Positions 1-5,727 of a stretch of DNA of 25,679 bases are shown here, one piece after another. Below the pieces are notes generated by a model that ran no database searches, was not told the DNA's origin, and was given only the letters and a program-made list of their open reading frames with translations. The position numbers were made by a program, and so were the translations under genes. The stretch lies in the NCBI GenBank assembly GCA_023390395.1, contig JAEWCY010000041.1, positions 1 to 25,679 on the forward strand, in the 5' to 3' direction. The DNA is from Pseudomonadota bacterium (GTDB lineage: Bacteria; Desulfobacterota; Desulfovibrionia; Desulfovibrionales; Desulfovibrionaceae). Within the stretch, counting starts at the first letter, position 1, and each line of letters starts with the position of its first letter.

Positions 1-155
1 GGCGCGTCCTTCATGTCGCCGAAGGGGCCGCCCAGGTCATGCAGGAACAGGCCGACGCCGGAGCCGTCGTGGCCTTCCTTCATGACGTTGAGCGCCTCGA
101 TGGCGCGCATGGGGGACACGGGGTCCCGGCTGCTGAGAGCGAATAAGCGGCACAT
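1..155 (-). CDS. Class-II glutamine amidotransferase (glutamate synthase GATase-type), 5' part only
   Basis: Reading the minus strand from the ATG at 155, the first 51 residues begin MCRLFALSSRDPVSPMRAIE and continue with a G-H-D-G-S-G-V-G segment. A Cys directly after the initiator Met is the nucleophile of class-II (Ntn) glutamine amidotransferases once Met is removed, and the GHDGSGVG segment fits the GATase-II fold. In Desulfovibrio-like bacteria this type of stand-alone domain is the amidotransferase part of a split glutamate synthase, releasing ammonia from glutamine. The start is well supported: GGAG lies seven bases upstream and a sigma-70-like promoter sits just before it. The gene leaves the window at base 1, so the synthase partners cannot be seen. 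The family is fairly sure; the glutamate synthase role is inferred. Confidence 0.75.
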   Translation of the reverse strand, partial: MCRLFALSSRDPVSPMRAIEALNVMKEGHDGSGVGLFLHDLGGPFGDMKDA

Positions 156-179
156 GGTCTACTCCGAATAACGGTATCG

Positions 180-208
180 ATTAGAGGGGGGTTTTTTCAT
201 AGTGACAA
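180..208 (-). promoter_or_regulatory. Sigma-70-like promoter for the amidotransferase gene
   Basis: On the minus strand TTGTCA (208-203) and TCTAAT (185-180) are separated by exactly 17 bases, each matching five of six consensus positions. Transcription would start near 173, giving a leader of about 18 nt that carries the CGGAG ribosome site before the ATG at 155. It lies in an AT-rich patch that stands out in this GC-rich window. Confidence 0.6.
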
Positions 209-491
209 AATGGGGCATCGTAAAGCAGAAAATAAAAAAAGGCCGCCCCTTGCGGAAATTGTAAATTATTCCCACAAGGAAGACGGAGAAGCAACGTCGG
301 TTCGGACGCGAAGTTTCGCCGGAATTGGCAAGTCGCTGTTTCTGGAAAACGTCTTATGTCCGGAGTTTCGTTGTTTCTTTCGAATATCGTTCTGCCAAAA
401 GCCGCCATCCGTCGCCTGACGCGGGAAGCGCGCCCCTCGTCGCCGCAGGCGGCCGGATGCCGTCGCGGTTGGAAGAGGGTTTCCCCGAATT
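209..491. other. AT-rich intergenic stretch without a recognisable gene
   Basis: This stretch lies between the amidotransferase promoter and the terminator of the ABC operon. It is much richer in A and T than the rest of the window, especially 209-300. Around 243-255 a short 4-bp stem (CCGC/GCGG) precedes a T-rich run on the minus strand, which could be a weak terminator. The short open frames here show no family resemblance and I do not call them genes. Confidence 0.5.
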
Positions 492-536
492 GGAAAAATA
501 AGGCTCCCGCGCCGGGCGTCAATGCGCCCGGCGCGG
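492..536 (-). terminator. Rho-independent terminator of the ABC operon
   Basis: Directly after the TAG stop of the binding-protein gene, the minus strand forms a perfect 12-bp GC stem (536-525 with 518-507) around a 6-nt loop. A T-rich run, TTATTTTT, follows within a few bases. This is a textbook intrinsic terminator and marks the 3' end of the ABC transporter operon. Confidence 0.85.
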
Positions 537-1484
537 CTACGGGGCCGGCGCGGCCAGGATCTCCGCCGCCGGGAAGGGCTTGGGCAGCAGGCCGAACCGG
601 GCCGTGACGTCGATGACCCCTTGCAGGGCGGACGGGGCCAGGGTCTCGGGAAAGCGCGGCAGGGCGATGCGGGAGGCCAGCTCCGGGGAGAGCTTCGTGC
701 GCGCGGCCAGAAGCTCCCGGGCCTTGTCCGGTTGGGCGGCGATGAATGCCGAAGCCTTGGCCATGGCCCGGACGAAGGCGGCCGCTTCCTTGGGATGGGC
801 GTTGATCCAGGTTTTCTTGGCGAACCAGCCGCCGATCAGGTACGGGCTGCCGAAGGCGGCGTGGGGCGAGGGATCGAGGATGCGCGCCGCGCCGCGCGTG
901 ACCGCGTCCGTGACGAAGGGCTCGATGGCCAGCGCCGCGTCGGCCGAACCCTTGGCCAGGGCGGCGGCCATGTCCGGGAAGGGCACCTCCACGAGGCGGA
1001 AGGCGTCCGGGGACAGGCCGGCCTGTTCGGCCAGGGCGCGCATGGCCGCCTCGTTGATGTTGCCGAGCGTGTTGATGGCCACGGTCTTGCCGGAGAGATC
1101 CCTGACCGAGGCCACGGCCGAGCCGGCCGGCACGAGCAGGGCGTGGACGTCGTTGGCGCCGGTCGCGCCCTCGGCCCCGGGGGCCAGGAAGGCGAAGTCG
1201 AAGCCGCGCGCGTGGGCCAGGATGACGGACACGGCGTTGGACCAGCCGACGGCGAGCTGCCCGCCTTCCACGGCCGGGGCGATGACCGCGCCGCCCTTCA
1301 TGGCAAGGCCCGTCACGGCCAGCCCCTCGGCCGCGAAATAGCCTTCGGCCTCGGCCACGTAGAACTGCAGGCAGTCGCCCACGGGGATGTAGCCGACCGT
1401 CAGGGGCGCGGGCGACTGCGCCCGGGCCGGGGCGGCGCAAAGGACGAGCAGCAGGGCGCACAGGGCGGACACGAGGCGGGTCAT
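537..1484 (-). CDS. ABC transporter periplasmic substrate-binding protein (SsuA/TauA/NMT1-like)
   Basis: The 315-residue product binds a small solute in the periplasm and delivers it to the permeases encoded just upstream. The start at 1484 is chosen because AGGAG lies about six bases before it and a clean Sec signal peptide follows (MTRLVSALCALLLVLCAAPARA, residues 1-22, AxA cleavage site). An upstream in-frame ATG at 1535 would bury that signal. The mature part opens LTVGYIPVGDCLQFYVAEAE and has the DLSGKTVAIN segment seen in SsuA/TauA/NMT1-THI5 binding proteins. There is no convincing lipobox. It is last in the operon, 87 nt after the second permease, and is followed by a strong terminator. 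Known ligands of this superfamily include sulfonates, taurine, nitrate and pyrimidine precursors; nothing here tells which is used. Confidence 0.8.
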   Translation of the reverse strand: MTRLVSALCALLLVLCAAPARAQSPAPLTVGYIPVGDCLQFYVAEAEGYFAAEGLAVTGLAMKGGAVIAPAVEGGQLAVGWSNAVSVILAHARGFDFAFLAPGAEGATGANDVHALLVPAGSAVASVRDLSGKTVAINTLGNINEAAMRALAEQAGLSPDAFRLVEVPFPDMAAALAKGSADAALAIEPFVTDAVTRGAARILDPSPHAAFGSPYLIGGWFAKKTWINAHPKEAAAFVRAMAKASAFIAAQPDKARELLAARTKLSPELASRIALPRFPETLAPSALQGVIDVTARFGLLPKPFPAAEILAAPAP

Positions 1485-1571
1485 GGGCTCTCCTGGGGGT
1501 TGGGGGCGGCGGTTCCAGCGCCTTTTATGCACCATCCGCCGCCTGATGCCAATGCGGGGACCGGGGCGTGC

Positions 1572-2333
1572 TCAGTCCCCGGACCGGTCGCCGCCGGACC
1601 AGCGCGTCAGCCGGCCAAGGCCCCACTGGGCGGCGGCGTTGCAGCACAGGCCCGCCAGGCCCAGGGCGGCCACGCCGGCGTACATCTCCGGAATGGCGAA
1701 GGTGCGCTGCATGCGCAGGATGTAGTGCCCGATGCCGCTTGTCGCGCCGATCATCTCGGACAGCACGGCCACGATGAGGCCCATGGGCACGGCCGTGCGC
1801 AGCCCGGCGGCCACGCTCGGGCCGGCCGCCGGCAGGATCACGCGCAAAAGCGTGTCCGGGCGCGACACGCCGTAGGCGGCGGCCGTCAGGCGAAACCCGG
1901 GCGCGACCGCCCGCGCCCCGTCGGTCGCGCCGATGAGAATGGGGAAGAAGCAGGCGAAAAAGACCACGAACACCTTCATGCCGTCGCCGATGCCGAGAAA
2001 GAGCATCGCCGCCGGGATGATCGCCGGCGGCGGCACGGGCCGCAGCACCTCGACCAGGGGCGAAAGCAGGCCGCGAAAGCGGCACGAGACGCCCATGCAC
2101 AGCCCGAGCGGCACGGCGCAGGCGGCGGCCAGCGCCAGCCCGGCCAAAGCCCGGGCCAGGGTCAGCCCCACCTGCGCCGGCAAAAGCCCCGAGGCGGCGA
2201 GCTTGCCGAAGGTGGCGGCGATGACCGTCACCGGCGGGAAATAGAGCGCCGAGACGAGGCCCAGCCGCGACGCCGCTTCCCAGGCCCCGGCCAGGGCCAG
2301 AAACACCAGAACGCCGGAACATCGCCCGAGCAT
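1572..2333 (-). CDS. ABC transporter permease, SsuC/TauC type (permease A)
   Basis: The 253-residue inner-membrane protein has five to six hydrophobic segments. It carries the cytoplasmic coupling-loop signature of binding-protein-dependent permeases (AAYGVSRPDTLLRVILPAAG, then GLRTAVPMGLIVAVLSEM). This loop docks on the ATPase. Length is normal for SsuC/TauC. The ATG lies one base after the stop of the preceding permease (TAG-C-ATG), with GGGAGG as ribosome site inside the upstream gene, so translation of the two is probably coupled. It is clearly related to, but diverged from, its neighbour, so the pair may form a heterodimeric pore where SsuC and TauC usually form homodimers. That last point is inference. 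Confidence 0.85.
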   Translation of the reverse strand: MLGRCSGVLVFLALAGAWEAASRLGLVSALYFPPVTVIAATFGKLAASGLLPAQVGLTLARALAGLALAAACAVPLGLCMGVSCRFRGLLSPLVEVLRPVPPPAIIPAAMLFLGIGDGMKVFVVFFACFFPILIGATDGARAVAPGFRLTAAAYGVSRPDTLLRVILPAAGPSVAAGLRTAVPMGLIVAVLSEMIGATSGIGHYILRMQRTFAIPEMYAGVAALGLAGLCCNAAAQWGLGRLTRWSGGDRSGD

Positions 2334-2334
2334 G

Positions 2335-3240
2335 CTACCGCCTCCCGCCGCGCGGCATCCAGCCCAGCGCCCGGTCCCGCAGGACCGTGAACCCCGCGCC
2401 CAGGCCCCAGCCGAGCAGGCCCACGGCCGCGATGCCCGCGTACATGGCCTCGGGCCGCCTGGCCAGGGACGATTCCAGGATGAACGAGCCCAGGCCGTTC
2501 GGCGAGGCGGCCATCTCCGTGGTCACGGTCACGGCCACGGCCACGGCCAGCGCCACCCGCAGCCCGGAAAGGACCTGGGGCGCGGCCGCCGGCAGGCGCA
2601 CGAAAAAAAGCGTCTCGCCGGCGGAAAGGCCGTACACCCGGGCCGTGTCGCGAAGCTGCGGCCCGGCCGCGCCGGCCCCGGCCAGGGCGGCCACATAGGC
2701 CGGCCAGGCGCAGGCGAAGCCGGCCACGGCCACGCACAGGCCGAAACCCAGGCCCAGAAACAGGATGCCGATGGGGACCAAGGCCACCGACGGCATGGGC
2801 CGCAGGAATTCCACCGTCACCCGGCAGGCCCGGCCGAAGCCGGGAAAGGCCCCGCAGCAAAATCCGAGGCCCGAGCCCAGAAGTCCGCCCACGGCGAAGC
2901 CGGCCAGGGACCGACCCAGAGTCGCACCCCCCTGTCGCCACAGCTCCCCGGAAAGGGCCAGCCGCCACAACTCGCCCAGCACGGCCGAAGCCGGCGGCAG
3001 CAGGTCCGTCGGCAGCGCGCCCAGGCGCGCCGCCGCCTCCCAGGCGGCGAGCAGGACGGCGAGCAGGAGGTAGCCGAGGAGGGCCTCCGGCGGCCAGGAG
3101 GGGCGACGCCCCTCCTGGACCTCCCCACCGGGGGGCCAAAAGGGGCGTTGCCCCTTCTGGACTTCCCCACCGGGGGGGATCATCCCCCCCGGACCCCCTG
3201 GAAGGGGTGGAGGGGAGGGGGCGCAGGCGGGAGATTTCAT
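2335..3240 (-). CDS. ABC transporter permease, SsuC/TauC type (permease B), with a repeat-derived N-terminus
   Basis: The product is an inner-membrane permease of 301 residues from the ATG at 3240. The membrane body (from about residue 53, ALLGYLLLAVLLAAWEAAARLG) matches permease A and has the same coupling loop (RVYGLSAGETLFFVRLPAAA) and TTEM segment. The first 50 or so residues are odd. They are Pro/Gly-rich and contain two 14-residue units of the form GGEVQxGxRPxWPP, encoded by a GC-rich hairpin repeat (3083-3200). The only in-frame ATGs are at 3240, overlapping the upstream gene's stop as ATGA, and at 3183, inside the repeat. A rare non-ATG start nearer the first membrane helix cannot be excluded. 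The call for the body is sure; the true N-terminus is not. Confidence 0.8.
   Translation of the reverse strand: MKSPACAPSPPPLPGGPGGMIPPGGEVQKGQRPFWPPGGEVQEGRRPSWPPEALLGYLLLAVLLAAWEAAARLGALPTDLLPPASAVLGELWRLALSGELWRQGGATLGRSLAGFAVGGLLGSGLGFCCGAFPGFGRACRVTVEFLRPMPSVALVPIGILFLGLGFGLCVAVAGFACAWPAYVAALAGAGAAGPQLRDTARVYGLSAGETLFFVRLPAAAPQVLSGLRVALAVAVAVTVTTEMAASPNGLGSFILESSLARRPEAMYAGIAAVGLLGWGLGAGFTVLRDRALGWMPRGGRR
3083..3200. repeat. Tandem GC-rich hairpin repeat inside the start of permease B
   Basis: Two 42-nt units (3094-3135 and 3136-3177) differ at six positions. Each opens with an imperfect palindrome. In unit 1, 11 bp (3094-3104 with 3108-3118) pair around GAC. In unit 2, 3136-3146 and 3150-3160 pair around GTT with one A-C mismatch on the plus strand that becomes a G-U pair in minus-strand RNA. 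A flank GCCTCCGGCGGCC (3083-3095) and a palindromic G7-AT/AT-C7 block (3172-3190) followed by GGACCCCC recur elsewhere: 44 nt at 5639-5682 is a near copy of 3083-3126 in the opposite orientation, and the block at 3170-3199 recurs at 25613-25642 with one change. The unit length is a multiple of three, so the reading frame stays open. Confidence 0.85.
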
Positions 3241-4760
3241 GGTTGTGGGGGGAGGGCGCATTCGAGGACGTTGTGGAAGCGGGGCGTGGGAGTCAGCAGG
3301 CGGCAGGACAGGCTGGGGAAGGCCCGGGCCAGGCGCGCCTGGGCCACGGCCGGAAAGCCCGTGACCACGAGGGCCCGCCCGTCCGGGCCGAAGCGCAGGC
3401 AGGCGTCGTCCTCGCACAGCGTATGGGCGATGCCGGCGCGCTCCAGGCGCCAGGGCATGGAAAGCTCGTCGACGTCGCGCTTCATGACGCTGACCGGCGC
3501 GCTCCCGGCCAGTCCCCCGGCCCGCAGCAGGGCCACGACGTCGCGCGTGTCGTAAAAGGCCTGGTGCCAGTTGTCGTAGGTGTCCATGTTGCGCGTGCCG
3601 TCGGCGATGTCCTCGGCCCAGGTCCTTTCCAGGCCGCGCACGGCGAAGACGAAGGACAGGGCCATGGCCGCCGTGAGCAGGCCCACGACCCCGGCCTCGC
3701 GGCGCTTCAGGGCGTCGAGGCCGCACACGGCCCGCAGGCAGGCCGTGACCAGCAGGGCGAAGGGCCCGACGAGGTTGACGTAGAGCCGGTACATGACCGC
3801 GTCGCCGCGCGCGAAGCTCAAGACAAACGGCGTGGCCACCAGGACCAGGAAAAGCCCCAGGAGCGGCGGCCGCAGGCGCGGCGAGAAAAGGGCCAGGCCG
3901 AGTCCCGCCGCGACGACGGGCAGCAGGTAGAGCCGCTCGGACAGGAAAAAGCCCAGCATCCGGGGTGTGGTCTCGGTCAGGGTTCCCAGGGCGAAAAGCC
4001 CCTGGGAGGTCACGAAGCGGTTGCCGAGCACCTCGTGGAGCACCGGGGCGTAGAACAGGCAGGCCAGGGCCACGGACAGGCACAGGGCCAGGACGGCGTT
4101 GCGCCAGACCGCCCGGTCCGGGGCGCGGCGGATGTACGCGCCCAAGGCCCGTGCGCTGCAGTAGAGGCCCAGGGCGAAGAGCGCGTAGAGGTTGACCGGG
4201 ATCGTATAGAGGAGCAGCGCCCCGGACAGGGTCAGGCCCAGCAGGGAGGCGGCCCTGCGCCGGGCGGCGTAGTCCGCCAGGCACCACAGCGCCGCCGCCA
4301 GGAGCGTCATGGACAGGACGTAGCCGCGCACCTGGGTGGCGAAGTTGTAGAAGGGGATGGTCGTCCCGGCCGTCACGGCGCAAAAGACGCCGCAAAGCCC
4401 GCCCCACAGCCGCCTGGCCACGAGGAACAGCAGGAGCAGGAACAGGCAGGCGTACAGGAGCATGAGCGCCCGCGCGGCCCAGGGGGCCTGGATGACGTCC
4501 CCCACGTCGTGCAGGCCGACGAGGCGCAGGAAAAGGTTGTTCACGATGTTGGAGAAGACGTGGTTGTTGGGGAAGCTGTAGTCCGTGACGGTCTTTTTGA
4601 GCGGCACGCAGGCGTAGAGCAAAAGCGTGGTCAGCTCGTCGTACCAGAAGTCCAGGTCGATGTAGCGCGTCAGGGTGAAATAGAAAAACGGCGCGAGGCC
4701 GACGGCGGCCAGCGTCGCCAGGAAGGCTGGGCTTTGGGCGAGGGGGTTGCGCGGCGTCAT
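3237..4760 (-). CDS. GT-C fold membrane glycosyltransferase-like protein (PMT/ArnT-like)
   Basis: The 507-residue protein has roughly eleven hydrophobic helices and a soluble C-terminal tail of about 130 residues. After the first helix comes LDFWYDELTTLLLYA, a Trp-Tyr-Asp-Glu pattern at the place where GT-C enzymes keep their catalytic acidic pair. A PNNHVFSNIVNNLFLRLVG segment follows, resembling the conserved His motif of family-39-like transferases. Such enzymes move a sugar from a polyprenyl-phosphate carrier onto lipid, glycan or protein on the periplasmic face. It lies between the ATPase (24-nt gap) and permease B (ATGA overlap) of an ABC importer on the same strand, so it is almost certainly co-transcribed with them, which is unusual. 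I see no strong ribosome site. Acceptor and donor are unknown. Confidence 0.7.
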   Translation of the reverse strand: MTPRNPLAQSPAFLATLAAVGLAPFFYFTLTRYIDLDFWYDELTTLLLYACVPLKKTVTDYSFPNNHVFSNIVNNLFLRLVGLHDVGDVIQAPWAARALMLLYACLFLLLLFLVARRLWGGLCGVFCAVTAGTTIPFYNFATQVRGYVLSMTLLAAALWCLADYAARRRAASLLGLTLSGALLLYTIPVNLYALFALGLYCSARALGAYIRRAPDRAVWRNAVLALCLSVALACLFYAPVLHEVLGNRFVTSQGLFALGTLTETTPRMLGFFLSERLYLLPVVAAGLGLALFSPRLRPPLLGLFLVLVATPFVLSFARGDAVMYRLYVNLVGPFALLVTACLRAVCGLDALKRREAGVVGLLTAAMALSFVFAVRGLERTWAEDIADGTRNMDTYDNWHQAFYDTRDVVALLRAGGLAGSAPVSVMKRDVDELSMPWRLERAGIAHTLCEDDACLRFGPDGRALVVTGFPAVAQARLARAFPSLSCRLLTPTPRFHNVLECALPPQP

Positions 4761-4784
4761 GGGGTATCGGGGTCCGGCGCGCCG

Positions 4785-5546
4785 TCAGCGGCGCAGCAGG
4801 GCGTGGATGGTTTTTCGGGCGTCGAGGAAGCGCCGGTCCTCGCGGGTGGCGACCTGGTCGCGGGGCCGGGGCAGGTCCACGGGGATCACGGCCGCGACCC
4901 GGGCCGGGGCCGGGGTCAGCACGGCCACGGCGTCGGAGAGGTAGACGGCCTCGTCGATGTCGTGGGTGACGAAGAGCACGGTCTTGGCCTGGGCGGCGGC
5001 CACGCCGGCGAGCAGGTCTTCCAGCTCCTCGCGGGTTTGCGCGTCCACCGAGGCGAAGGGCTCGTCCAGGAGCAGCACGTCCGCGCCGTAGGCCAGGCCC
5101 CGGGCCAGGGCGGCGCGCTGCTGCATGCCGCCGGAAAGCTGCCAGGGGTAATGCCCGGCGAAGGCGGCCAGCCCCACGTCGGCCAGGGCCTTGGCGGCCA
5201 CGGCTTCCTTGTCCTTTTTCGAGCCGGGCTTGCGGCGCAGCACGAAGCGGATGTTGCCGGCCACGGTCATCCAGGGGAAAAGCGACGCCGAGGCGTTCTG
5301 GAAGATGAGCGCCATTTCCGGCGGCGGGCCGGTGACCTCCCGGTCGTCCAGGAGCACCCGGCCGTGGCTCGGGGCGAGCAGGCCGCACACGCATTGCAGC
5401 AGCGTGGACTTGCCGCAGCCCGACGGCCCGAGCAGCGACACGAAGCCGCCGCGCGGCACGGAAAAGTTCACCTCGGCCAGGGCGCAGGCCGAAGCGACGC
5501 CGTTATGGCCGGCGTAGGATTTGGCCAGGCGCTCTATGCGCAGCAC
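4785..5546 (-). CDS. ABC transporter ATP-binding protein, SsuB/TauB type
   Basis: The 253-residue cytoplasmic ATPase powers the importer encoded downstream. All motifs are present: Walker A GPSGCGKST (40-48), Q-loop Q83, signature LSGGMQQR (137-144), Walker B VLLLDE (157-162) and H-loop H195. The FPWMTVAGNI segment after the Q-loop is characteristic of the SsuB/TauB/NrtD group. I chose the GTG at 5546 because GGGGAGGG sits about six bases upstream and the protein then opens VLRIERLAKSY as expected; an in-frame GTG at 5591 has no comparable ribosome site. It is the first gene of the five-gene operon. No clear promoter is visible in the short gap after the helicase gene, so read-through from that gene is possible. 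Confidence 0.88.
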   Translation of the reverse strand: MLRIERLAKSYAGHNGVASACALAEVNFSVPRGGFVSLLGPSGCGKSTLLQCVCGLLAPSHGRVLLDDREVTGPPPEMALIFQNASASLFPWMTVAGNIRFVLRRKPGSKKDKEAVAAKALADVGLAAFAGHYPWQLSGGMQQRAALARGLAYGADVLLLDEPFASVDAQTREELEDLLAGVAAAQAKTVLFVTHDIDEAVYLSDAVAVLTPAPARVAAVIPVDLPRPRDQVATREDRRFLDARKTIHALLRR

Positions 5547-5638
5547 GGACGCCCTCCCCGGATTCGCACTTGCATTTCCCCCTGCTACCACACTTTCCCG
5601 CCCACGAAAAAGCCGTCTTCATCCCCTCCTCCCCCATC

Positions 5639-5682
5639 GGGGAGGTCCAGGAGGGGGTCACCCCCTCCTGGCCGCCGGAGGC
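5639..5682. repeat. GC-rich hairpin repeat after the helicase gene (possible terminator)
   Basis: This 44-nt element is a near copy of 3083-3126 in the opposite orientation. Its stem (5647-5657 with 5661-5671) is a perfect 11 bp around a 3-nt loop. Compared with 3094-3118 the innermost base pair is changed on both sides (C-G to G-C, read in the same orientation), so pairing is kept. On the minus strand it follows the helicase stop after a purine tract of about 45 nt rich in GA, and a CTTTTTC run appears about 30 nt beyond, so it may end or stabilise that transcript. The purine tract plus this repeat account for the 181 bases between the two genes. Confidence 0.8.
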
Positions 5683-5727
5683 ATCTTCCCTCTTCTCTTT
5701 CCCTCTCCCCTCCTTCTCCCCCTCCCC

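Noticed and set aside
522..2390. A 622-codon plus-strand open frame over the binding protein and permease A
   Set aside because: Low-complexity antisense translation; both opposite-strand genes have clear motifs, ribosome sites and a terminator.
2521..2550. GGTCAC/GGCCAC-type short tandem repeat within permease B
   Set aside because: It encodes an alternating Ala/Val membrane stretch inside the gene and needs no other explanation.
3241..5394. Minus-strand open frame joined upstream to permease B, giving 1019 codons
   Set aside because: This part is Pro/Arg-rich noise overlapping the GT-C and ATPase genes in another frame; only the part from 3240 on is the permease.
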